Shown: positions 46,202 to 53,723 of the stretch, one piece after another
Layout of the letters: each line of letters starts with the position of its first letter
Numbering within the stretch: position 1 is the first letter of the stretch
Assembly (NCBI GenBank): GCA_019779905.1
Contig: JABAKE010000017.1
Coordinates: forward strand, 1 to 64,000
Length of the DNA stretch: 64,000 nucleotides
DNA from: Modestobacter lapidis
GTDB lineage: Bacteria > Actinomycetota > Actinomycetes > Mycobacteriales > Geodermatophilaceae
Reading direction: 5' to 3'
The notes under the pieces: generated by a model
The model's database searches: none
The model's input: only the letters and a program-made list of their open reading frames with translations
Told to the model about the DNA's origin: nothing
Translations under genes and position numbers: made by a program

Positions 46202-47026
46202 ATGACCTTTTCCGTCATCGCCCGGGACGCCGCCACCGGCGACCTGGGCATCGCGGTCGCCTCCTGCATCCTGGCGGTCGGCCGTGCCGTCCCCAGCGCC
46301 CGGCCGGGTGTCGGCGTGGTGGCCGTGCAGGCGCGCAGCCGGCGCGGGCTGGGCGGGTCGCTGCTGACCGGGCTGGCCGAGGGGCACTCCCCGCCGGACC
46401 TGGTGCGCCGGGCGGCGCACTCGGCGGAGGACGCCGACCGGCAGATCGCCGTGCTGGACCCGGCCGGCCGGGTCGCCGCCGACACCGGCCGCGGGTCGAT
46501 GCCGGTCAGCGGCCACCTGCTCGGCGAGGGCTCCAGCGTGCAGGGCAACATGCTCGCCTCCGACGAGGTGCTGCCGGCGATGGCACGGGCGCTCGGCGAC
46601 GGCGCCGGGCACGCCCTGCCCGACCGGCTGCTGGCCGCGCTGGCCGCCGGCGAGGCCGCCGGGGGTGACCTGCGCGGCCGGCAGTCCGCGGCGCTGCTCG
46701 TGGTGAGCGGGTCGCCGGCCACCGACGAGGACGACGGCGTCCGCACCGACCTGCGGGTGGACGACTCCGGCGACCCGGTGGCCCAGCTGCGGATGCTGCG
46801 CAACCTGCAGCGGGCCTACGACGAGCGCGACTACGAGACCCTGGCCCTCTTCTCGCCCGAGGGGGCGCGGGACCTGTACGCCGCGCTCGCGGCGGTGCAG
46901 CGCGGCGACCGGGCGGCCGCCCGCGCCGCGCTCGAGGCGATGCGCGGACATCCGGGCTGGTCGGCCTGGCTGGCCGCGATGTCCGGTGACCCGCGGCTGG
47001 CCGCGGTGTCCAGCCTGCTGCGCTGA
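46202..47026 (+). CDS. DUF1028 protein (predicted Ntn-hydrolase fold)
   Basis: A 274-residue protein starting MTFSVIARD, with GDLGIAVASCILAVG, GVGVVAVQARSRRGLG, GHLLGEGSSVQGNML and SAALLVVSG: the DUF1028 pattern, whose fold is predicted to resemble Ntn hydrolases. Residues ~190-274 add a helical tail with a tetratricopeptide-like look (NLQRAYDERDYETLALF). The substrate is unknown. It sits just downstream of the CoA transferase pair and converges on an acyl-CoA dehydrogenase gene. Confidence 0.87.
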   Translation: MTFSVIARDAATGDLGIAVASCILAVGRAVPSARPGVGVVAVQARSRRGLGGSLLTGLAEGHSPPDLVRRAAHSAEDADRQIAVLDPAGRVAADTGRGSMPVSGHLLGEGSSVQGNMLASDEVLPAMARALGDGAGHALPDRLLAALAAGEAAGGDLRGRQSAALLVVSGSPATDEDDGVRTDLRVDDSGDPVAQLRMLRNLQRAYDERDYETLALFSPEGARDLYAALAAVQRGDRAAARAALEAMRGHPGWSAWLAAMSGDPRLAAVSSLLR

Positions 47027-47044
47027 CGTCAGCGCAGCAGGCTG
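47011..47044. terminator. 34-bp perfect palindrome spanning two convergent stop codons
   Basis: CAGCCTGCTGCGCTGAC is followed directly by its reverse complement. It contains the last codons and stops of both convergent genes, each ending Ser-Leu-Leu-Arg-stop, and can fold on either strand. Confidence 0.8.
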
Positions 47045-48183
47045 CGTGCGATCACCATCCGCTGCACCTGGTTGGTGCCCTCGTAGATCTGGGTGATCTT
47101 GGCGTCGCGCATCATCCGCTCGACCGGGAAGTCCTGGGTGTAGCCGGCACCCCCGAACAGCTGGACGGCGTCGGTGGTCACCTGCATGGCCACGTCGGAG
47201 GCGAACGCCTTCGCCGAGGCCGACACCCGGGTCAGGTCCGCTCCCCCGGCGTCCCCGCGGGCGGCGGCGACGTAGACCAGGTGGCGGGCGGCCTCGATCC
47301 GCATCTCCATGTCGGCGAGCATGAACTGCACGCCCTGGAAGTCCGACACCGCGGAGCCGAACTGGCGACGCTCCCTGGTGTAGGCGACCGCGGCGTCCAG
47401 CGCGCCCTGGGCGATGCCCACGGCCTGCGCGCCGATGGTCGGCCGGGTGAAGTCCAGCGTCCGCAGCGCGGTGCCGAAGCCGGTGCCCGGCTCGCCGATG
47501 ATCCGGTCGGCGGGGATGGTGCAGTCGGTGAAGTAGAGCTCGCACGTCGGCGAGCCCTTGATCCCCATCTTGCGTTCCTTGGGGCCGACGGCGAAGCCCG
47601 GGTCGTCGCGGTGCACCACGAAGGCGGAGATCCCGCGGGCGCCCTTGGCGGGGTCGGTGACGGCCATGACCGTGTACCAGTCGGAGATGCCGGCGTTGGT
47701 GATCCAGGCCTTGGTGCCGTCGAGCACCCAGACGTCGCCGTCGGCCCGCGCGCGGGTGCGCATCGCGGCCGCGTCGGAGCCGGCCTCCCGCTCGGAGAGC
47801 CCGTAGCTGATCATCGACCGGCCGTCGGCGATCGAGGGCAGCACCCGCTGCTTCAGGTCCTCGGAGCCGGACAGGATGATCGGTATCGAGCCGAGCTTGT
47901 TGACCGCGGGGATCAGCGAGGCGCTCGCGTCGACCCGGGCGACCTCCTCGATCACGATGCAGGTCGCGATCGCGTCGGCGCCCTCGCCGCCGTACGCCTC
48001 GGGAATGTGGGTGGCGTGGAAACCGGCCGCGGTCAGCGCCTTCTGCGCCTCCGCGGGAAACCGGGAGTCGGCGTCGACCTCGGCCGCGAACGGGGCGACC
48101 TCCCGCTCGGCGATCTCCCGGACGGCCTCGCGGATCGCCTCGTGCTCCTCGGTCAGCGCGTACGGCCCAGCGTTGTTACTCAC
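47029..48183 (-). CDS. Acyl-CoA dehydrogenase (FadE25 type)
   Basis: A 384-residue FAD acyl-CoA dehydrogenase of the short/branched-chain class. FAD/substrate motifs: YGLSEREAGSDAA and KAWITNAGISDWYTVMA. The active-site Glu is in IYEGTNQVQRMV near the C-terminus. Position next to purE and purK matches Rv3274c (fadE25). GTG 48183 lies six bases after a TACGCT box. Likely role: beta-oxidation of short or branched acyl-CoAs. Confidence 0.95.
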   Translation of the reverse strand: MSNNAGPYALTEEHEAIREAVREIAEREVAPFAAEVDADSRFPAEAQKALTAAGFHATHIPEAYGGEGADAIATCIVIEEVARVDASASLIPAVNKLGSIPIILSGSEDLKQRVLPSIADGRSMISYGLSEREAGSDAAAMRTRARADGDVWVLDGTKAWITNAGISDWYTVMAVTDPAKGARGISAFVVHRDDPGFAVGPKERKMGIKGSPTCELYFTDCTIPADRIIGEPGTGFGTALRTLDFTRPTIGAQAVGIAQGALDAAVAYTRERRQFGSAVSDFQGVQFMLADMEMRIEAARHLVYVAAARGDAGGADLTRVSASAKAFASDVAMQVTTDAVQLFGGAGYTQDFPVERMMRDAKITQIYEGTNQVQRMVIARSLLR

Positions 48184-48195
48184 CAGTACAGCGTA
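48184..48195 (-). promoter_or_regulatory. -10 box TACGCT before the acyl-CoA dehydrogenase
   Basis: TACGCT on the minus strand ends six bases before GTG 48183, indicating a leaderless message. Confidence 0.55.
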
Positions 48196-48236
48196 GGACG
48201 GCGGGCGCCGCCGGTCCACGACCTCATCCTCGCGGG

Positions 48237-48272
48237 TCAGTCCGCGGGTCAGTCCGCGGGTCGGTCCGCCGC
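48237..48272 (-). repeat. Three 12-base tandem repeats at the purE 3' end
   Basis: TCAGTCCGCGGG occurs as two exact copies and a third that differs (TCGGTCCGCC). The purE stop codon lies in the second copy, so expansion or loss moves little coding sequence. Confidence 0.7.
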
Positions 48273-48764
48273 GAGGCGCTCCTGCAACTGCGCGTCCCGC
48301 GCCACGACGCCGTCGGCCAGCGCGGCCTGGAACCGGACGACCGCCGCCCGCAGCCGGGCGTCGCCGGCAGCCAGCACCCGGACGGCGAGCAGGCCGGCGT
48401 TGCGCCCACCGCCGATGCCGACCGTCGCCACCGGAACACCGGCGGGCATCTGCACGATCGACAGCAGGCTGTCGATCCCGTCGAGCCGGTCCAGCGGCCG
48501 GGGCACGCCGATGACCGGCAGCGGGGTGGCCGCGGCGATCATCCCGGGCAGGTGGGCCGCTCCCCCGGCGCCGGCGATCACCACCCGCAGGCCGCGGTCG
48601 GCTGCGCCCTCGGCGTAGTCGAGCATCCGGCGCGGGGTGCGGTGGGCGGAGACCACGTGCACCTCGTACGGGATGTCGAACTCGGCCAGCGCGGCGGCGG
48701 CCGGCTCCATCATCGGCCAGTCGGAGTCGCTGCCCATCACGATGCCGACGACCGGGTTACTCAC
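48249..48764 (-). CDS. purE: N5-carboxyaminoimidazole ribonucleotide mutase
   Basis: A 171-residue class I PurE, converting N5-CAIR to CAIR in purine synthesis. Motifs [11 protein letters not shown] and [12 protein letters not shown] and the [11 protein letters not shown] loop are intact. GTG 48764 overlaps the purK stop, so the pair is translationally coupled. The C-terminal residues extend into a 12-base tandem repeat. Confidence 0.96.
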   Translation of the reverse strand: MSNPVVGIVMGSDSDWPMMEPAAAALAEFDIPYEVHVVSAHRTPRRMLDYAEGAADRGLRVVIAGAGGAAHLPGMIAAATPLPVIGVPRPLDRLDGIDSLLSIVQMPAGVPVATVGIGGGRNAGLLAVRVLAAGDARLRAAVVRFQAALADGVVARDAQLQERLAADRPAD

Positions 48765-50020
48765 GCGCGGGCTCCTCGGTGCTCTCCGGCGAAGGCGAAC
48801 GCCTCGTCGACGACGCCGTCGGCCAGGTAGCGGGCCGCGGCGACCGCGCGGGCCCGCACCTCGGCCAGGTCGTCGCCGAGGGCGGTGACGTGGCCGAGCT
48901 TGCGGCTGCGCCGCTGCCCCTTGCCGTACCAGTGCAGTTTGACGTCGGGCCAGTGCGCCATCAGGTGGTGCACCCGCTCGTCCAGCGGCGGCCCGGCCCA
49001 GTCGGGCTCGGCCGCCGCGCCGCCGAGCACGTTGGCCATCACCACGACCGGGGCGGTCATCGCCGTCGACCCCAGCGGATAGTCCAGAACGGCGCGCAGG
49101 TGCTGCTCGAACTGGCTGGTGCGGGCGCCCTCGATGGTCCAGTGCCCGGAGTTGTGCGGCCGCATGGCCAGCTCGTTGACCACGATGCCGGTGTCGGTCT
49201 GGAACAGCTCGACGGCCAGCATGCCGACCACGCCCAGCCGGTCGGCGATCCGGACGGCGAGCTCCTGGGCCGCGGTGGCCAGCTCCTCGGCCAGCCCAGG
49301 GGCCGGAGCGAACACCTCGTTGCAGACGCCGTCCCGCTGCACGGTCTCCACCACCGGCCAGACGGCCACCTGACCGAACGGTGAGCGGGCGACCTGCGCG
49401 GCGAGCTCGCGCACCATCACCACCCGCTCCTCGGCCAGCAGGGTGCCGTGCGCGGCGATCAGCTCGGCGGCCTGCACCTCGTCGTCCACGACGAAGACGC
49501 CCTTGCCGTCGTAGCCGCCACGCGGTGTCTTCAGCACCACCGGCCAGCCGTGCTCGGCGGCGAAGGCGGCGACGTCGGCGGACGAGGCCGCCTCCGTCCA
49601 GGCCGGCTGCGGTTCGCCGGCGGCGGCGAGCGCGCGGCGGAGGACGAGCTTGTCCTGGGCGTGCACCAGGGCACCGGGGCCCGGGGCGACCCGGTGCCCG
49701 GCGTCGACCAGGGCCTGCAGGTGCTCGGTCGGCACGTGCTCGTGGTCGAAGGTCACCACCGTGGCGCCCGCGGCGAGCTGCTTCAGGTCGGCCAGGTTCC
49801 GGTGGTCACCGAGCCGGACGTCGGCGGTGACCAGCGCGGCGGACTCGGCCGGGTCGGTGGCCAGCACGCGCAGCGACTGCCCCAGGGCGATCGCGGCCTG
49901 GTGGGTCATCCGGGACAGCTGGCCGCCGCCGACCATGGCGACGACGGGCAGGCCGGTGCGCGGTTCGAGCGGGGCGGCCACGGGAAGGGAGGTTATCGGG
50001 ACCGCGCGGGGCTCATGCAC
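48761..50020 (-). CDS. purK: N5-carboxyaminoimidazole ribonucleotide synthase
   Basis: A 419-residue ATP-grasp enzyme carboxylating AIR to N5-CAIR. Motifs: [26 protein letters not shown] (ATP loop), [20 protein letters not shown] split over the metal site, and [18 protein letters not shown] 50020 is used and overlaps the SGNH gene's last codons; a later GTG (49981) nearer the conserved region is possible. It precedes purE as in Rv3276c-Rv3275c. Confidence 0.95.
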   Translation of the reverse strand: MHEPRAVPITSLPVAAPLEPRTGLPVVAMVGGGQLSRMTHQAAIALGQSLRVLATDPAESAALVTADVRLGDHRNLADLKQLAAGATVVTFDHEHVPTEHLQALVDAGHRVAPGPGALVHAQDKLVLRRALAAAGEPQPAWTEAASSADVAAFAAEHGWPVVLKTPRGGYDGKGVFVVDDEVQAAELIAAHGTLLAEERVVMVRELAAQVARSPFGQVAVWPVVETVQRDGVCNEVFAPAPGLAEELATAAQELAVRIADRLGVVGMLAVELFQTDTGIVVNELAMRPHNSGHWTIEGARTSQFEQHLRAVLDYPLGSTAMTAPVVVMANVLGGAAAEPDWAGPPLDERVHHLMAHWPDVKLHWYGKGQRRSRKLGHVTALGDDLAEVRARAVAAARYLADGVVDEAFAFAGEHRGARA

Positions 50021-50756
50021 CGGCGCCGGTCAGCAGGGCCTCGCGGATGCGCCGGCCCGCCGCGTCGGCGACCTCGGGCGTGGGGTGGACGCCGTCCGCG
50101 CTCGCCCCGGGAACGAAGGTGCCCGCCGGCGTGCGGACCCCGGTCCAGGGATCGGTGAACGCCCAGCCGCGCTCCTGCGCCAGGGCCGCCAGCCGGCTGT
50201 TGTGATCCAGCGCCTCGGCGGGATGCGGGTCCAGCGGCGGGACGGCGGAGAGCAGGACGTCGCCGGCGCCCACCGTCGCCACGATGGCCTGGATGTTGGC
50301 CGCACGGGTTGCCCACGGGATGCCGCGGGAGATGTCGTTGGTGCCGGCGAGGACCACCACCACATCGGCGTCCTGGCGTTGCACCCCGGCGAGCATGTCC
50401 GCGGTCGTCGCGCCCGGGACGGCCCAGCCACCCCGGAGGTCCAGCGCCGCCCCCTGCGCTGCCCCGACCCAGGACCCGGAACCGGGGAACCGCAGCTCCG
50501 GCAGCGGCACCGGACCGGCGGTGAGCGAGTCGCCGACCGCCACGAAGCTGGTGACGGCCGCGGCCGCCGGCGCCTCCACCGGGGCGGGCGACGCCGCGAC
50601 GCTGCTCGGGGCGGCGACCGCGGCCGGCCCGGCGGGCTGCCGGTCCTCGGCGGCGGGGCTGCCACCGCAGGCGGTGGCGGCGGTGAGCACCGCTCCGCAC
50701 ACGGCGGTGGCGAGGGCTGCGCGCACCCGGGCGGGCCGGCGGGGAGCGAGGTGCAT
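50013..50756 (-). CDS. SGNH/GDSL-hydrolase lipoprotein
   Basis: A 247-residue exported protein. A basic N-terminus and hydrophobic segment end in AATAC (Cys 30), a lipobox-like site, followed by a Pro/Ala linker. The SGNH domain has AVGDSLTAG (Ser), the Gly loop, LAGTNDISRG (Asn), and the Asp-His pair in SADGVHPTP. It is a predicted esterase/deacylase on wall glycan or lipid. The stop overlaps the purK start region. A GAGGAT box six bases before ATG 50756 supports the start. Confidence 0.9.
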   Translation of the reverse strand: MHLAPRRPARVRAALATAVCGAVLTAATACGGSPAAEDRQPAGPAAVAAPSSVAASPAPVEAPAAAAVTSFVAVGDSLTAGPVPLPELRFPGSGSWVGAAQGAALDLRGGWAVPGATTADMLAGVQRQDADVVVVLAGTNDISRGIPWATRAANIQAIVATVGAGDVLLSAVPPLDPHPAEALDHNSRLAALAQERGWAFTDPWTGVRTPAGTFVPGASADGVHPTPEVADAAGRRIREALLTGAGA

Positions 50757-50768
50757 GCGGCCATCCTC
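50757..50768 (-). promoter_or_regulatory. -10-like GAGGAT before SGNH lipoprotein
   Basis: GAGGAT ends six bases before ATG 50756 on the minus strand. The spacing is leaderless-type, the box is moderate. Confidence 0.35.
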
Positions 50769-50845
50769 GCCCGCAGCGGCTCCCGGCACGACCGCACGCG
50801 GGGGCGTCGCGGGTGCGCTCTGCCCACCGGCCCGGTCGGGATCCG

Positions 50846-50857
50846 TAGAGTCGGGGC
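50846..50857 (+). promoter_or_regulatory. -10 box TAGAGT before GTG 50858
   Basis: TAGAGT ends six bases before the GtrA-family start codon, a leaderless arrangement. Confidence 0.55.
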
Positions 50858-51385
50858 GTGACGAGGTGGGCGGGCGCCGGCCGGCGCGTCGGCAGCACCG
50901 GGCGCCTCCTGCTGAAGGAGCTCAGCGCCTTCGGTGTGGTCGGCCTGGCGTGCTTCGTCCTCGACATCGGCCTCTTCCAGCTGCTCTACGCCCAGGTCGG
51001 GCTGGATGCGGTCACCGCGAAGCTCCTGTCCACCATCGTCGCCACCACCGCCGCCTTCATCGGGCACCGGTACTGGTCGTTCGCGCACCGGGCCCGCACC
51101 GGCGTCCGGCGCGAGTACGCGCTGTTCCTGGTGGTCAACGGGCTCACCCTGCTGCTCGGGCTGGCCGTCGTGGCCGTGGTCCACCACCCGCTGGGCCAGG
51201 ACAGCGCGCTGGTGCTGCAGCTGGCCAACGTCGGGTCCATCGGGCTGGGCACGGCGATCCGCTACTTCTCCTACCGGCGGTGGGTGTTCCCGGCGCCGGC
51301 GCACGTCGACGCCGCCCTCTCCGCGCCGGCGGGCCGGCCACCGGCCGCTGCCGGCGAGTCACAGCTGAACCATCTGCTCCGCTGA
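50858..51385 (+). CDS. GtrA-family membrane protein (Rv3277 position)
   Basis: A 175-residue protein with four membrane helices: FGVVGLACFVLDIGLFQLLY, TAAFIGHRYWSFAHR and YFSYRRWVF are typical GtrA signatures. It sits divergently from the purK side as Rv3277 does in M. tuberculosis. It may assist flipping or use of polyprenyl-linked sugars. Ending in a ~30-residue hydrophilic tail, it precedes the pseudaminic acid genes but has its own promoter. Confidence 0.9.
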   Translation: MTRWAGAGRRVGSTGRLLLKELSAFGVVGLACFVLDIGLFQLLYAQVGLDAVTAKLLSTIVATTAAFIGHRYWSFAHRARTGVRREYALFLVVNGLTLLLGLAVVAVVHHPLGQDSALVLQLANVGSIGLGTAIRYFSYRRWVFPAPAHVDAALSAPAGRPPAAAGESQLNHLLR

Positions 51386-51439
51386 CCACTCGCCGACCAC
51401 CCGTCGTGTCGCGAAGCGTGCCGGAATGATCGGTCTCGG

Positions 51440-51452
51440 TAGCGTCCGCCCG
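51440..51452 (+). promoter_or_regulatory. -10 box TAGCGT before the GT29-like gene
   Basis: TAGCGT ends seven bases before GTG 51453, which favours this start over ATG 51426. Confidence 0.5.
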
Positions 51453-52115
51453 GTGTCACAGGTAGCTGCCACCCGCCGGACCCACATCGGGGAACTCGCC
51501 CGCACCTACGCCCGGGCGTGGAACGTCCGCAGCGTCGCCGTGGTCGGCAACAAGCCGCTGGAGCCCTCGGGCCCGCGGGCCGGGGCGATCGACGCGTGCG
51601 ACCTCGTCGTGCGGGTCAACGGCTTCCGCCTGGACGACCCCGGGGACCAGCCCACGTACGGTCGCCGGGCGGACGTCGCCTTCTTCAACCGGGCGCTGCG
51701 CGCCACCCCGTGGTTCTTCACCGGGTACCGCGACCGGCTCCACCTCCTGGTGGAACCGGGCCGGCTGCACTGGGAACCGGACGTGGTGCCGTCCTGGTGG
51801 CCCGAGGACCTCGGCCACGTGCACGTCGACAACGACGACCTGACCCTGCCGCTGTCGGCCGAGCTGGGGCTGGACTCCACCCGCGAGGGACTGTGGGCGA
51901 CCACCGGCACCATGGCCGCGTGGTGGGCGCGCACCACGTTCCCCGACGCCCGGCTGGAGCTGGCCGGGTACTCCTTCGTGACCGAACCCGATCAGACCCG
52001 CTGGCAGCACGCCTCCGGCGACGACTGCATCGTGGGCCCCGAACACCGCATCGCGCTGGAGTCGGACCTGCTGCGCGGATGGGTGGCCGACGGCCGGGCG
52101 AGGATCTGGGAGTGA
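51453..52115 (+). CDS. GT29 (sialyltransferase-fold) glycosyltransferase
   Basis: A 220-residue protein with the motif order of family GT29. The sialylmotif-L-like SVAVVGNKPL (~27-36) is followed by AIDACDLVVRVNGF and YGRRADVAFFN. A motif-S-like TTGTMAAWWARTTFPDARLE ends in LAGYSF, and a late His-Glu pair lies in GPEHRIALESDLL. GT29 enzymes transfer nonulosonic acids from CMP donors. It begins the rightward half of a pseudaminic acid locus and has no signal peptide. A CMP-pseudaminic acid transferase is the leading idea, but this is inference. ATG 51426 is an alternative start. Confidence 0.72.
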   Translation: MSQVAATRRTHIGELARTYARAWNVRSVAVVGNKPLEPSGPRAGAIDACDLVVRVNGFRLDDPGDQPTYGRRADVAFFNRALRATPWFFTGYRDRLHLLVEPGRLHWEPDVVPSWWPEDLGHVHVDNDDLTLPLSAELGLDSTREGLWATTGTMAAWWARTTFPDARLELAGYSFVTEPDQTRWQHASGDDCIVGPEHRIALESDLLRGWVADGRARIWE

Positions 52116-52173
52116 CCGAGGGGCCCGTCCACCGGCTCACCGCCGGCCGCGGCACCACGACAGGAGGAACAGC

Positions 52174-52659
52174 ATGAAGTTGCCCGGGAAGCTGCGCGCC
52201 CGCGTGGAGGAGGCGTTCAGCCGACGGCTGGCCGAGCCCCTGCACGCCGTGCAGGGAGACATCGGCGGCATCCACGACCACCTGCACCGCCTGGAGCGCC
52301 GGCTGGACGACCTCGCCGGCCGGGACCGGGAGCTCGACGAGCGCATCGCCGAGCAGGCGCGGCGCGTGGAGCAGCTCGAACGCCGGATGGAGCCCGTCGA
52401 GCGGGAGTCCTCCTGGTCGGCGAACGAGCTGGCCCGGCTCGCCCCCCAGGCCGCTGCCTTCGAGGCGCGCCTGGAGCAGCAGCGCGAGCGCGCCGAGGTC
52501 ATCACCGCAGAGCTCACCGACCTGCCCGAGGCCCGCACCCTCGTCGAGGTGGTCCGCGAGGAGCACGCCCGGGTGCGCGCCCGGCTCTCCCTGGTCTCCT
52601 CCTACGAGGAGCGGCTCCGCCGGCTGGAGCTCCGGTCGCTGGGCCGGGAGGGCTCATGA
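52174..52659 (+). CDS. Coiled-coil protein in the pseudaminic acid locus
   Basis: A 161-residue protein, mostly predicted coiled coil. Heptad-like Leu/Arg/Glu runs cover residues ~20-75 (LERRLDDLAG, VEQLERRMEP) and ~85-155. It has no membrane segment or catalytic motif. AGGAGGA lies six bases before ATG 52174, an excellent ribosome site, and its stop overlaps the PseI start (ATGA), so it is co-translated with pseudaminic acid synthase. It might scaffold the enzymes or the GT29-like transferase. No known family. Confidence 0.8.
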   Translation: MKLPGKLRARVEEAFSRRLAEPLHAVQGDIGGIHDHLHRLERRLDDLAGRDRELDERIAEQARRVEQLERRMEPVERESSWSANELARLAPQAAAFEARLEQQRERAEVITAELTDLPEARTLVEVVREEHARVRARLSLVSSYEERLRRLELRSLGREGS

Positions 52660-53723
52660 ACCCGGTACCGGAACTGCTCGCGGCAGCGGCGACCGGCACG
52701 CCGTGGATCATCGCCGAGCTGTCGGCCAACCACGACGGCAGCCTGCAGCGCGCGCTGGCCACGATCGATGCGATCGCCGCGACCGGTGCGCAGACGGTCA
52801 AGTTCCAGACCTACACCGCCGAGTCGATGACGCTGGACTCCGACCGGCCGGCCTTCCGGGTCACCGACGACCACGGCCTCTGGGGCGGACGGCGGCTGTT
52901 CGACCTCTACCGGGAGGCCGGCACGCCCTACGAGTGGCACGAGGCGCTCTTCGCCCGGGCCCGGGAACACGGGCTGGTGCCGTTCTCCAGCCCGTTCGAC
53001 GCCTCGGCGGTCGAGCTGCTCGAGGGCCTCGGCTGCGCCGTCTACAAGATCGCCTCCGCGGAGCTGCTGGACCTGCCGCTCATCCGGCTGGCGGCCGGCA
53101 CCGGCAAGCCCCTGGTGATCTCCACCGGGATGGCGAGCCTGGGTGACATCGATGCGGCCCTGTCCGCCGCCCGCTCCGCGGGCTCGGGACAGCTCGTGCT
53201 GCTCAGCTGCACCGCCGCCTACCCCGCCGCACCGGCCCAGAGCCACCTGGCCAACATCGCGGTGCTCCGCGAGGCGTTCGGCGTGCCCGTCGGGCTGTCC
53301 GACCACACCCCCGGGGTCGGGGTCCCGGTCGCCGCCGTGGCGCTCGGCGCCGTCGCGGTGGAGAAGCACGTCATGCTCGACCGCGACGGTGGCGGGGTCG
53401 ACTCGGCCTTCTCGCTCGACCAGGTGGAGCTGGCCGACCTGGTCCGCGAGTGCACCGCGGCCGGCGCCGCGGTCGCCGCGCCACCGGCCTTCGGGATCCG
53501 CCCGGGCGAGGAGGAGACCGCCCGGTTCCGCCGCTCGCTGTGGGTCGCCCGGGACGTCGCCGCCGGCGAGACGGTGCAGCCGGGCACCGTGCGGTCGCTG
53601 CGACCTGCCGGCGGCCTGCCCCCGGGCTCGTGGGAGGACGTGGTGGGCCGCCCGTTCGCCCGGTCCGTCCCCGGCGGCACCCCGCTGACCTGGGACCTGC
53701 TCGACGCGCCGGTCAGCCGCTGA
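52656..53723 (+). CDS. pseI: Pseudaminic acid synthase
   Basis: A 355-residue NeuB-type aldolase condensing phosphoenolpyruvate with 2,4-diacetamido-trideoxy-altrose. Motifs: IIAELSANHDGSL, VKFQTYTAESM, TPYEWHEALF and FSSPFDASAVELLEGLG. The DGGGVDSAFSLD stretch is typical of PseI rather than NeuB. An SAF/antifreeze-like C-terminal domain starts near residue 290 (RRSLWVARDVAAGE). Its 3' end overlaps the convergent pseC gene by 11 bases. Confidence 0.92.
   Translation: MNPVPELLAAAATGTPWIIAELSANHDGSLQRALATIDAIAATGAQTVKFQTYTAESMTLDSDRPAFRVTDDHGLWGGRRLFDLYREAGTPYEWHEALFARAREHGLVPFSSPFDASAVELLEGLGCAVYKIASAELLDLPLIRLAAGTGKPLVISTGMASLGDIDAALSAARSAGSGQLVLLSCTAAYPAAPAQSHLANIAVLREAFGVPVGLSDHTPGVGVPVAAVALGAVAVEKHVMLDRDGGGVDSAFSLDQVELADLVRECTAAGAAVAAPPAFGIRPGEEETARFRRSLWVARDVAAGETVQPGTVRSLRPAGGLPPGSWEDVVGRPFARSVPGGTPLTWDLLDAPVSR

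Noticed and set aside
52656-53723. Sialic (NeuB) or legionaminic (LegI) acid synthase
   Set aside because: TPYEWHEALF and the GGVDSAFSL stretch, together with adjacent PseB, PseC and PseG, point to pseudaminic rather than neuraminic or legionaminic acid.
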